From Tieghemiomyces parasiticus (Eukaryota > Kickxellomycota > Dimargaritomycetes > Dimargaritales > Dimargaritaceae), in the NCBI GenBank assembly GCA_027575765.1, contig JANBPT010001213.1, positions 1 to 12,342 on the forward strand: a stretch of 12,342 nt of DNA, in the 5' to 3' direction. The first letter of the stretch is position 1. The number at the start of each line of letters is the position of its first letter. The notes beneath the pieces were generated by a model, which ran no database searches, had not been told where the DNA came from, and saw nothing but the letters and a program-made list of their open reading frames with translations. Below are positions 1 through 9,308 of this stretch, one piece after another. A program made the position numbers and the translations under genes.

Positions 1-121
1 AGGCCCAAGTCTAATACCATAACCAAAAGGCTATTCTACTATCACAGAATTTATGGTTCTGAAATAGCAGACTTGGAATTTACCTTAGGATAATTTAATG
101 TGGTGGTTCCCAATCACCACA
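1..121 (+). repeat. Left terminal inverted repeat with nested internal hairpins
   Basis: This arm pairs with 905-1025. It also folds on itself: CCAAGTCT at 5-12 is complementary to AGACTTGG at 69-76, and inside that ACCATAA at 16-22 is complementary to TTATGGT at 51-57. Its inner end carries a separate hairpin, TGTGGTG (99-105) with CACCACA (115-121). Such subterminal structure is typical of foldback-type elements; whether a transposase recognises it is unknown. Confidence 0.85.
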
Positions 122-904
122 CTTAGTAAGTGTTATATGCTTTTGGTAAGAATAGTTTGGTTTGCTTTTACCATAAAGTTGCAGACTTGTTATATCCTAC
201 TTTTACCAAGTTGACTTGTGTCCTTTGATTGAGCCCCATTAGGCTGTTGCTGCCTCCTTACCATCCCCACCAGCTTAAGACCTAGAGCCAAACTGTTGTG
301 GTGAGAACTGTCAATTGCACATATTTAGGAATTTTTATCACCCTAGCTACCTGATCTTATATACCATTTGAACAATCCCTTTTTCCTGTTACATAGATAA
401 GCTCTAAAAGACAGCTACCCTGGCATGCTCACCCCCCCCCCAATATCCCTTTAGTACACCAGTGGAAATTACCATGCCACTTGTAGACTCCTAGTCATTT
501 TTTCTTTCCATAGTCCCTTACAGCCTATGAGCTTCTCACGAAATTATTTCCTACCCTTGCTTCCCATGAAATACTGTTTTGTCTTGTTAGTCCATGGACT
601 TTAGCGTGCTTCTCAGAGTCACAGCCACTTACTGCATAACCAAGGTGACAACTGGAAGATCCTAAACCTAGGTCTGGAAGAGCTATACACCCATAAGTAT
701 CTGCACCTACCTCTCTAGCCTGGTAACACTAATCCTATGTTCACAGATATTATGATTGGGTGTCATCAAATTGTCAGTATGGTTTAGACCAGCCTGTAGG
801 CAGTTTATTGTTATTGCTATTTTCACTTGTGTCTCCACCAGCTGTTTACATGCCTACCCTAACGTTTAGCCTCTCTAGCCATGGGTTTTGTATTTGGTGC
901 CCAT

Positions 905-1025
905 TGTGGTGATTGGGAACCACCACATTAGATTATCCCAGGGTAAAGTCAAAGTCTGCTATTACAGAACCATAAATTCTGTGATAGTAGAATAGCCTTT
1001 TGGTTATGGTATTAGACTTGGGCCT
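905..1025 (-). repeat. Right terminal inverted repeat
   Basis: This is the inverted copy of 1-121. The inner 7-bp hairpin TGTGGTG/CACCACA (905-927) and the ACCATAA/TTATGGT stem are preserved. The outer 8-bp stem seen in the left arm has one mismatch here, because the arm reads AGACTTTG in the inverted orientation where the left reads AGACTTGG. Confidence 0.85.
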
Positions 1026-2604
1026 AATATCAACACACCCATTATACAGTGCCCTTGGTGATGAATATAGGTGCAGGTCCCATATGTTCTGTTGTGACCT
1101 GATAGATGGGCCTCCCCAATTAGCAGTTCTAGAGAATTGTAAAGACAACATACATTAGAGATGGAGCACAATGTGCTATTTATTCAGTGGCATCCAAAGG
1201 ACTGTCTCTAGTTTGCAGATGCAAATATCAGAAGGGAACTGGACAAAAGAGTTATTTTATACCTTATGCAGTTGAGGAGGGCATCAAGCCCAGCCAATCC
1301 AATAAAGTCTAGTATTTGCCATTACCATGGTAAGAGGTGGATTCTACTATCCTGTCATCACAGTTACTAAATAGCTAGTCTAAACTATTCTATCAGTATG
1401 TAATGGGAAAGCAGGATATTAAGCTTGGTGCGCAACGGAAGCTGAAAATTAGGCACCCTCCCCCTCCCTGGGCTGCCTCATCTCCCACTGGCTGTTGGGT
1501 GCCATGGCCAGGGTAAATTTTCCATGCTAGAAGTGCAGGGAGCCCCTCACTAACACCCATAATGAAGCTTGCACCACCCTCTATCTTTCCCTTCATTGGA
1601 CTCAACCCCCGCCTTTATGGATAGATCCTACAGTGGGCCCGCCCCACCCAGTGCACCCAATCTCTTAATATTCATACTTTAATAATCCTACTGCAGGCAA
1701 TAACTACAATTGTGTGTCTGCTTCGAAATTGGTGCAGTAAAATGGCATCGCCTTCTGGGTAGCCTCGGTCCCAACCCATCCTACCCCTCGCAACCCACAG
1801 GGCTATCCCCCCCTGTAGCTCGCTCTGCGTCTTTAGGTTCCCTATTATTCTCACCCTTCTCTAGCCAGTACCCGCCCCATTATGCTAATACCGAACTCTA
1901 TATCGCGTGTTTCAATAGAAACATGAGATTAGCCACTCTCCCTCCCCTCCCGGGATGATACACATAAATGCCACTATCGGTTTCGGTGTGACGCCTAATT
2001 GTTGGGTGACATTGATTCACCCTTACATATGATTGGCAACGGCGCCAGGGCTCCGTACCAACAGTCGTCATCGAAACTCCGCTCCCTCTGAACGCCGCCA
2101 GTTTTGACCATTCGACGACTGCCCTAATGGGTCCCAAGAAATCCCTAGAACGCGTTACCGTCATATAATTCGATCCTATCCGAGGCACGTTTATTCGTAC
2201 CTTTTACCCCTCCGTAAACCCTATTGACCATTGCCGCACTTGGCACCAGCCTATATCCATCCAGAAGGGCAACCGCTTCTCCAAGGGGCCATTCATCTGT
2301 CCATCATCTGCCGCTCCACCTGCCAAACGTCCCTTAGGCATTCGCCCCTTGCCAGCAGCAACGCTTTACTCACACCATATCACATTATACTGTCCTTACC
2401 CCCTTCCCTTTTTTGTCCGTAGCACCGGTAGACGTACTATCCCTTGACGCATTGCTCCCGTCTCCAATTCCATACATAATAACTTTCATAATCCATTGGA
2501 GATAGCTCACCAATTCGCCCCGTTGGCCCTACACCTTTCACTTTCGACTCATCTCTGACATCTGGTCGCTCTCCCCATTGTAACCGCCCAAGCCCTAGCC
2601 TACT
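1026..2604. other. Intergenic region upstream of the TBC gene
   Basis: I see no supportable gene here. The first 600 bases or so are AT-richer, like the adjacent transposon, and may be older repeat DNA; from about 1700 the composition becomes more GC- and pyrimidine-rich, as expected of a promoter and 5' leader. CCAAT-like sequences lie near 1294-1302. Short open frames of 60-96 codons on both strands show no family resemblance and no biased codon use. No tRNA A-box/B-box pair was found. Confidence 0.6.
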
Positions 2605-5223
2605 ATGGAATCCGCGACCCTCTTCGGTCGCCTGTTTGGCCATCGCCCACCAGCAAACCCTACGCCGCTACAACCGCCGTCCTCACCACCTCCGCCGGCT
2701 CCCACCCGCTCGGCCACAGCTCCCGCCGAATCCACTGTCGGTGGACCACCAGTGACCAACGGCCACGACGAAAATGACGAGTCCTACCTGTGGTGGGGCA
2801 TGCCCAACCCGCTTCGCCATATTGGTAACTCCGGCAATCTTTTTGCCTTCAATAAATCCACCGACGAAACTCTTGGCATGGCACCCACCCCGCCGACCAG
2901 CGTTTTTAACAGCTCTGATTCCTCAGTACCGCACGGCACAGCCCAAGTCTCAAGAGCCACGCCCGTGGAAGCCCGCACCATTCGCTTCACGCAGCTGACC
3001 GCACCGGAATCGGATACCGTGTACTCGTCCAGCAGTCACTCGCCTAGTCAGATGTGTACCGCCAGTAGCGAGCGCAACCGCAGCAACAGCATGCTCGACC
3101 TTACCCTCGCCGCCGCCCAGTCACGGACAGTGGTGAAAGCCGGTCCGATGAGCGCGGGCGTTATACGGCCTAATGCCCTCACCTCGACAGTGAGCGCCAC
3201 AGACTCTGATGGCATGAGCGAATATTTACAGTACTACCGTTCCACGCTTTTCTCAGAAATCAGAACGTCGCAGTCGCCCTCAACCGACACCGGCGACCCG
3301 GATAGGCGCTACCCAGCGGTCCAGCGGCTGAGCGCGACCTCCGGGTCCCGTATCGTGCCCCACCATGATCGGTCCGCGTCCAACCCGGCCGCCCACCCGT
3401 CGTGGCTAGCCGCTGGGTATCGTCCGAACGGCAGTGGAGCGTCCTTGCCCGCAGCATCCCGCGGCGGCAGCCAGCTTCGCGTCTCGACCACTTCGCGTGC
3501 CTACGAGAACGCAGCGGGCGGAATCGGTGTCCCGCCCAGCCCGGCCACCATCACCCTTCGTCGTAGCCAGGAGACCAGCGCTCTCAACTCGTACGCTCTA
3601 CGCAGTGTATCGGGGCCTGTCAATGTTCCACCTCTTCGGTCCCCATGTCACCCGCAGGACGGAATAGGTCTAGCTCACCTCGCTGGTAGTGACCATGGCG
3701 TTGGCAACCCCGCGCCTCGCCTTGCCGCATCGTCGACCGACAGTGTCGGGGGGCAGGGCTTCCGCGGGCGTGTAGGGGAGGAAGAGGATGAGGAAGAGGA
3801 TGACGATGAGGAAGACGACGAAGATGACGAGGAAGGGGACGGGGTCGAGCGAGACCGGTACGGCTTCAATAAGTTCAACCAGTACTTAAGTCGTGAAGAC
3901 TACCTCAAGTTCGAGACCCAGTACGGTCCCATTGTGGAGCAGCGCAAGGCTAAGTGGCGCCAACTATTCGTGGCATCAGGCGGTCAATGGCCCGGCCGAT
4001 CGGCCAAACTGAAACGGTACATCCGTAAGGGTATCCCGTCGGAGATCCGGGGGCCTTGTTGGTTCCACTACAGTGGGGCTGCCCAAAAGTACCAAGAGCA
4101 GCCTGGCACCTACCGCAAGTGGGTCCGCGTTTACCTCCGGGAGGGCAAGCAGTCAGATTTCGCCGACGTCATTGAACGCGACCTCCACCGGACCTTCCCC
4201 GACAATGAGCATTTCCGGATCCGACTCAAGGCAGCTCAGCCGCCACCGCCGTTGACGACAGGGCCCGATGCCGCCACCTTGCCAACCAATACCGGGCCTG
4301 AAGGGTGTGGCGATACGCTGCTATCGGCGGCAGCCGCTGCCTGCCTATCGCCTGTTACCACGTCGCGGCCGCCCATGGCCCAGCCGACGTCGCTGGAAGC
4401 GCGGCAGAAATCCTGCGTCGAGTCGCTGCGCCGGATCCTCAATGTGTTCACGGTGTACTGTCCCCACGTCGGCTACAACCAGTCCCTCAGCTACATTGTG
4501 GGTCTACTCCTCCTCTTCCTGTCCGAGGAACAGGCGTTCTGGATGCTCATTACCATCGTCGAGGACCTCATGCCGTCCGGCTACTTCAACCTGAGTCAAG
4601 AGTACTCCCTGATTGACCAGGAGGTGCTCCTGTCACTGTTGGAGACGAAAATGCCCGCCGTTCACCGTCACCTGTGCCGTGACGATTCGATCACCCATGG
4701 CTTGGGTAGTGGTAGTAAAGGTGGTCACGGTAATGGTGGATCAGGAGGTCCGGACGTTTTACCACCGGTCTTTTTGGCCATGTCGCACTGGTTCCCGCTC
4801 CTCTTCGTTGACGTCCTTCCGATCGAATCCGTCCTACGGGTATGGGACTGCTTTTTCTACGAGGGCAGCAAGGTCCTGTTCCGAGTGGCCCTGGCGCTTT
4901 TCAAACTGAACGAGACGACACTTCTCCAGACCCGCGATTCCCTCGAACAGTTCCAGCTTGTCCACGAGTTCCCAAAGCGAATGATTCATTGTCACCATCT
5001 GATGCAGGTCTGCTTCGGGCGGGCCGTGTCGCTATCCAGGACCAATATCGGGGAGTTGCGGCGGCAACATCACAACCGACGCCGGCGGAGGTCCATGATG
5101 CTCAAGTTGCATAAGCAGAAGCCGACGGGGGCTGGTAGGGCGGCTACAATGACGTCCTCGCCGTCCGTGCGGACGCGTGCGCCGGTTTACAAGAATATTG
5201 CCAGCTGGGCTAGTGAACGCTAG
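2605..5223 (+). CDS. TBC-domain Rab GTPase-activating protein
   Basis: An 872-residue protein in one exon, expected to accelerate GTP hydrolysis by a Rab GTPase and so switch off a step of membrane traffic. Residues 1-390 are Ser/Thr/Pro/Ala-rich and look disordered. Residues 392-410 are 19 consecutive acidic residues. The TBC domain spans roughly 470-790. It contains the entry motif GIPSEIRGPCW (476-486) and the arginine-finger motif IERDLHR, with I523, D526 and R529. The glutamine finger lies in GYNQS, with Q626, and later conserved blocks are RVWDCFF (745-751) and EGSKVLFRVAL (753-763). The canonical YCQG around the glutamine reads YNQS here, but both catalytic fingers are present. About 50 low-complexity residues (about 545-592) separate the fingers, and a Gly-rich loop lies at 699-715. 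A basic run at 825-829 could be a nuclear or membrane-binding signal. The start is the first in-frame ATG of the long frame. The blocks resemble the GRTP1/TBC1D6 and TBC1D8 groups; the target Rab cannot be inferred. Confidence 0.93.
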   Translation: MESATLFGRLFGHRPPANPTPLQPPSSPPPPAPTRSATAPAESTVGGPPVTNGHDENDESYLWWGMPNPLRHIGNSGNLFAFNKSTDETLGMAPTPPTSVFNSSDSSVPHGTAQVSRATPVEARTIRFTQLTAPESDTVYSSSSHSPSQMCTASSERNRSNSMLDLTLAAAQSRTVVKAGPMSAGVIRPNALTSTVSATDSDGMSEYLQYYRSTLFSEIRTSQSPSTDTGDPDRRYPAVQRLSATSGSRIVPHHDRSASNPAAHPSWLAAGYRPNGSGASLPAASRGGSQLRVSTTSRAYENAAGGIGVPPSPATITLRRSQETSALNSYALRSVSGPVNVPPLRSPCHPQDGIGLAHLAGSDHGVGNPAPRLAASSTDSVGGQGFRGRVGEEEDEEEDDDEEDDEDDEEGDGVERDRYGFNKFNQYLSREDYLKFETQYGPIVEQRKAKWRQLFVASGGQWPGRSAKLKRYIRKGIPSEIRGPCWFHYSGAAQKYQEQPGTYRKWVRVYLREGKQSDFADVIERDLHRTFPDNEHFRIRLKAAQPPPPLTTGPDAATLPTNTGPEGCGDTLLSAAAAACLSPVTTSRPPMAQPTSLEARQKSCVESLRRILNVFTVYCPHVGYNQSLSYIVGLLLLFLSEEQAFWMLITIVEDLMPSGYFNLSQEYSLIDQEVLLSLLETKMPAVHRHLCRDDSITHGLGSGSKGGHGNGGSGGPDVLPPVFLAMSHWFPLLFVDVLPIESVLRVWDCFFYEGSKVLFRVALALFKLNETTLLQTRDSLEQFQLVHEFPKRMIHCHHLMQVCFGRAVSLSRTNIGELRRQHHNRRRRRSMMLKLHKQKPTGAGRAATMTSSPSVRTRAPVYKNIASWASER

Positions 5224-5301
5224 CGCCCAGATGTCTCATTCGGGGTTAATGTACCCGCTCCCCCGCCCTCAGTTGTCCGCCCTGGCTTTGTTTAACGGAC
5301 T

Positions 5302-5321
5302 TATATATATATATATATATA
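5302..5321. repeat. (TA)10 microsatellite
   Basis: Ten uninterrupted TA units lie about 80 bases after the TBC stop codon, probably within its 3' untranslated region. Such tracts are prone to length variation between strains. Confidence 0.97.
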
Positions 5322-6218
5322 TCTCCGCACTTCTAGTTGCCAATCTCTCACTCCACCTCTTTGTATATACCAGCTTGTCTCGTTTAATGAATTGTATATT
5401 CTCTCCTTTTTCTTTTATCTTTCGGAAATGTATCAACTGAGTCGGACGGAAGCGGTCCAGAGCAAATGTACGTGGCTTCAGAACGAACCACGTCTCTGTT
5501 TGGGAGAATAAGCGCAGCTTGACACGGGAAGTGCAAGGCCATCCCTCCACTTTTAGGCGACGCCGTGGTAGCTAGCTTCATTAACTTGCCCTACCACCAT
5601 CTACTACCACTCCGAAGGTTGAGTGGACCTGAAATCGAATGGAGTAAAAAAAAAACACAACTTGACCTGGCGACCTCGGCTTTCTGTCACTGGCGTTGCT
5701 CTGAGTTGTCGGCGCGTCGCTCTGTTTATCATCTATAGAACCCACTGGCCCATCAGCGATGGCGAGTGGAAAACTATCTGGGCAAATCCAATCAGCCTCT
5801 CTGAGTAACTTGAAGCGAGACGGGGTAGTCAAAAACTGATGGACGATGCGTCAATCTCCCTTTCCTTCTCTCCTCCTCCTCCTCCTCTCGCGGTGGCCGT
5901 TCATTGGAAAGGAGGGAGGGGGTTGATCCACCTCCTATTCACTGTTGACTTCCAATTGGCATCACCAGTTGCCAGGCAATGAGGTGCTGAGGTGGAAGAC
6001 AAGATTCGGATCCCGAAGCCCAAAAAATGAGAGGGTTCCTGGTTGGTGGAAACGGTGTAAACCGGCGGCTATCAAAGGGGGGGCTCATCAGCACAAGGTC
6101 GAATCAAATAGTGGAAACGCTAGCTGGTAATCAGTTTTTTTTTTCTTTTTGATGAAAACAGCCCCGGAATTAAAAGATATGGCGCAGATACTCACACAGG
6201 CTTTGACCATATTTCCTT

Positions 6219-6261
6219 CAGACCTAGCTCGCCACGAGCGAGACCTTGGATTTTAGGTCTG
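6219..6261. repeat. Two-tier inverted repeat (stem-loop)
   Basis: CAGACCTA (6219-6226) is perfectly complementary to TAGGTCTG (6254-6261). Immediately inside lies a second stem, GCTCG (6227-6231) with CGAGC (6235-6239), closing a 3-base loop. A 14-base bulge lies on the 3' side. It is too short for a tRNA and has no family match that I know; it may be chance. Confidence 0.5.
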
Positions 6262-6723
6262 GGGAGGACACCACATGGTAGAGGGAAAGGGATCGAACAG
6301 AGGGTACAGCACGCAAGGGAGGAGGTAACCCGGATCTTGTGGCTTTAGAAGGATGAGGACATACCTAGGGAACCATATAGTGGCCTTCACGATCCCACCC
6401 CTTTTAATGCTCCACGCCGGCCAACGCAGCCAACTAGCATCCCACGACAACTTCATACCGGGATAATTAATAGCCTTGGTTGGGCCAACCCTTTAATGCC
6501 ACATCTCATACCTCTTTTTATCCCCTCCGCCTCTGTCGCTGTAGAGGGTATTCAAAGGGGAGTCGAGGCTATACTGCTGACGGACTACAATCGGACAGGT
6601 ACAGCCTTGCCACATGGAGAGTAGGGACTAGGAGACGTGGAAAGGGGTGGTGAACAAAAAACCTAGTTCGCTACAATTGTGCTGCTGAGCTTACTATGAC
6701 TGTTTACTATTATGTTCACTTTG

Positions 6724-6763
6724 ACAATGGTCCAGGAAGGATGTGCCTTGCGGGGACCATTGT
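6724..6763. repeat. Ten-base-pair inverted repeat with nested inner stem
   Basis: ACAATGGTCC (6724-6733) and GGACCATTGT (6754-6763) are perfect inverted copies. Inside, AAGG (6737-6740) pairs with CCTT (6746-6749) around a 5-base loop. The arrangement could fold in RNA or serve as a dimeric protein site. No function can be assigned. Confidence 0.55.
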
Positions 6764-7199
6764 GTGTACCCCTTGCCCTTTTCAGTTTTCCGTGTCACCG
6801 CACCCGCCGGTGGCGGTCATACGGTATGATCGAATCCTCCTGCGGATAGTCATCAGCGAGACTCTATCCTCTCCCCCCTTATCTCCGCAAAGACTAACAA
6901 TAGCCATCTCACTTTGGCTTTTGTTCGCCGTTGACAGCGTCGGTCCTACATCAATTTTTTTTACTTCTATTCTCCGTAGGTCGTTGTGGCAGCCTCCTGG
7001 TCTTAACTTGACCTTATTGTCCTCCAGACGATGCGGCCTGGGTCACCTCAGGCCAATCTACATGGGTCAGCGTGAGGAGGGAGACCCTTGTGGACATTAT
7101 AGGGTTAGGACCAGCGGCTGAGGGACGCCCACCAGGGCATCATCTATATATATTACAGACCGAGTCCGCGGTCGGGAACGTGTAGGACCCGCAACTTTC

Positions 7200-7446
7200 A
7201 CTGTACTCATTGACATCAATTTTCGACTCCACCGCCAATCTTTATGTATTTTGATTAGCCAGACCCCGCCCAGTAGACCCGACCTCTATACCCTCCCCTC
7301 TCGCCTACGCCCTGTACAATATACACTTTTGAGAGTCCGCCCACGCTTCGCAGACCCTATTTCGACCTACCCCCCCACATCCCCTTCTCTCTAGATTCCC
7401 CCCTTTCAGTCTTTAATTCTCTGGCGCCCAGCTGGACTTTTCAAAG
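7200..7446 (+). promoter_or_regulatory. Putative distal promoter and non-coding first exon for the Chs7 gene
   Basis: This AT-to-pyrimidine transition resembles a fungal promoter followed by a transcript start: a T-rich segment near 7241-7255 is followed by C/T-rich sequence and ends in CAAAG|GTAAGT, a near-perfect splice donor with its GT at 7447-7448. The best reading is a non-coding first exon of the downstream Chs7 gene, spliced through a 5'-untranslated intron. This is inference; no acceptor can be assigned with certainty, and a separate non-coding transcript is equally possible. Confidence 0.3.
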
Positions 7447-8809
7447 GTAAGTGCGCTCCTCCCGACTTGGGCTCCGGCTTGGTGCAGACCCGGGCCTTTC
7501 ACCCTACCAGCTCGGTCCATTTGGACTAGTGCCAGTTTTTTTCCCTCTACATCCTAGGTTGTCCGACGCGCCTGGCCTGTCCTGTGCGTCATGTCGGCTG
7601 ATTCGAAGAAAGGGGGAGGGGTCACGAACCGGATCCCGTAGCGTCTGTTCGAGGCAATGAGGGGATACGGGGCCTGGCTTGGCCATAGGGACAGCTCCCG
7701 TCGACAGGACCCTGAATGGCCCCCTCTGGTTAATGGCCGATAGGCCCACAACCACGCCTCCACCCCCTTTTTATTTTGACGGCCTTTTAGCTATCCCTTT
7801 CGAGGTACCCGGTTTGCCAAAGTGAGGGATGACCTTGTCGAAACGAAGGTAGCCCGCTCCTCACTAGGGCGATCCTGGAATCCGTGTCCACGATGGGGGG
7901 CGAGGGGTAGCGGAGGACTGGTGGCACCGGCACGGCGTCACTATGGACAGCAACACCAACACCCTCCCGCGGCGGACATTTTCTCGACTTCCTTGGCCGG
8001 CCACCTTTGCCACAACCGCGGCCATTCAGTGCGAAGGCCCGCTGACCTGGGCTGGAAACTGGAAGGGGCGAGCAGTGCAGCCATTCCAGTGCAGACCAGG
8101 CTAGAGGTGTTGGCTATTGTGGTGGGCAAGGGGGGCGGCGGCCAGGGTCTACAGACCGATCGATTGGCTGGACGGTCAGCATGGGCCAGGTTGGCGCTTG
8201 GGAGCCGCGGCCCAGTACTCTTTCCAAACGCCTGGATTCAGCAGAGGGGTGGTAGTAGCCGGCTGACCTGTTGGACTAACCGTCATGACCGCGTGTGTTT
8301 ACGATTCCCGTGCCCCTGCTACTATCCGCCCATGACCCGCGCACCCAGACGTTTGCTAGTCCCGCCCCAATTAGTTAGCGGGAGCGCCCTCCACACCCAG
8401 CCAATCGACCGTGCCCCGCTCGCTCATCAGACTGGCCATTGAAGGTAAGCCCACAGGCTATTTTTAGCCACCCCTCGTAGTCGACCGGTCGCAGCCGACG
8501 GTCCCATTGTTCCCCCGTATATTAGATTGCCGGTTGTAGGGGGCTCCGATTCTTTTTTCGGACCGGCCCGCCCCCTTCCCCCTCCCTCCCTCGCATGTCC
8601 ACCCCCCCACTTCCCTGTGGTGGCCGGGCCCAGCTAGTCAGAGGACAGGGGGCAGCGCGGGGGGCGTTGGCACCGCGCCGCGGGGCCTCTGCTGGCGAAT
8701 ACCAGCCCCCTCTAGCGAATGCTTTGTTTTTCTTCCCGCCTGTTCGCCGGCCTTTTTAACCCACGTTGCTCCACCCCCGGCAGGCAGTTGCACTTTTCAC
8801 TGCTTAATG
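7447..8809 (+). other. GC-rich region upstream of Chs7, possible 5'-leader intron(s)
   Basis: No convincing protein gene lies here. A 206-codon frame (7822-8442, + strand) is open but has no recognisable domain, no membrane segment and a composition that simply reflects GC-rich DNA; I do not call it a gene. Just after it lies a second good donor, GAAG|GTAAGC (GT at 8445-8446). A plausible acceptor is CAG at 8781-8783, preceded by TTTTTAAC as a branch-like sequence. A small hairpin with a T-loop, TCCGA...TCGGA, lies near 8547-8562. These signals fit one or two introns in an untranslated leader but do not prove them. Confidence 0.35.
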
Positions 8810-9308
8810 TTCTGCCCCGCGGCCCGCCTAAACTATCGTTTGTTTTCCTTGCCCTCGCTCCGCCTGAGCCTGCTTTATTAGCCCCGCCGAATCCGCCGCC
8901 GGTCCCGGCCTCTCCCCCATCCTCTCATCCCTCCGCACTTTTCAGTTCCATCTCCGCCACTTTTCTACGCTGCGTTTCGCTTTGGCTCTGGGCAGCTACG
9001 ACACCCTCTTTGGGATCTCTCTTTAGTCCTTCACGACATTCCTCGGAGCGTTCGCTTGCGACCAGTCCAACCGCCCGGCTGTTTCTCTATACTCCGACCC
9101 CCGCCTCTCCCCCCACTTGGCCTCGCCGCGCCGGTCGTTGACGTTCGCTAACTCTGGGCCACCTTCTGTACTCACTCCGTGCTATTTCTTCTCCCTGCCT
9201 CACGCCACGCCCTACTCCACAGCCAACCTAGACGCACTTGCTCCCCTGACCCTTCCGCTCTATTATCCCTGACCGTTCCTCCGCCCTACTTCCCGCCCTG
9301 TCTTCACC
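8810..9308 (+). promoter_or_regulatory. Pyrimidine-rich, ATG-free leader immediately upstream of Chs7
   Basis: For 499 bases before the Chs7 start codon the + strand has no ATG at all and is strongly enriched in C and T. Both are expected of a fungal 5' untranslated region of an efficiently translated gene. The last upstream ATG is at 8807 and would open a 24-codon upstream frame ending at TAG 8879-8881. A branch-like GCTAAC at about 9147-9152, followed by CACAG ending at 9222, could be an intron acceptor in this leader. Confidence 0.5.

Larger units (their letters stand above)
1..1025. mobile_element. Non-autonomous DNA transposon with long terminal inverted repeats (MITE or foldback-like)
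   Basis: The two ends are inverted copies of each other: positions 1-121 match the reverse complement of 905-1025 with about six mismatches, and the outermost 61 bases are identical. The 783-bp interior is AT-rich, has a run of ten C at 432-441, and contains no open reading frame that resembles a transposase, so the element would depend on an enzyme supplied elsewhere. The termini read AGGCCC...GGGCCT. The base after the right end is A, and the first visible base is A, so a TA target duplication (TA|GGCCC...GGGCC|TA) is possible but cannot be tested because the left flank lies outside the window. The superfamily is not identifiable from what is visible. High identity of the ends suggests fairly recent insertion or maintenance. 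Confidence 0.85.
5224..7199. other. Intergenic region between the TBC and Chs7 transcription units
   Basis: No gene is supported. The region holds the 3' flank of the TBC gene, a TA microsatellite (5302-5321), an A-run (about 5646-5654), a CTC repeat (about 5868-5887), a T-run (about 6134-6142) and two inverted repeats described separately. A third, imperfect GC-rich stem lies at 6797-6817 (ACCGC...GCGGT). The longest open frame (6696-7121, + strand) has random-looking composition. No AATAAA lies close to the TBC stop codon, so its cleavage site is not visible. Confidence 0.6.

Noticed and set aside
933..1151. Open frame across the right transposon end on the - strand
   Set aside because: It crosses the element boundary into flanking DNA and has no transposase resemblance.
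3675..3878. Antisense frame with a long poly-Ser run
   Set aside because: The Ser run is simply the complement of the GAG/GAT acidic tract in the TBC gene.
6696..7121. 141-codon open frame on the + strand
   Set aside because: No recognisable motif and unbiased codon use; it overlaps an inverted repeat and low-complexity DNA.
7822..8442. 206-codon open frame on the + strand upstream of Chs7
   Set aside because: No domain, signal or membrane pattern is recognisable and its amino-acid mix follows GC-rich DNA. It sits between splice-donor-like sites in a region better explained as a leader or intron.
8719..9141. 140-codon open frame on the + strand just before Chs7
   Set aside because: It is Pro/Ser/Leu-rich because the DNA is a C/T tract, and it has no family resemblance. 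It is more likely untranslated leader.
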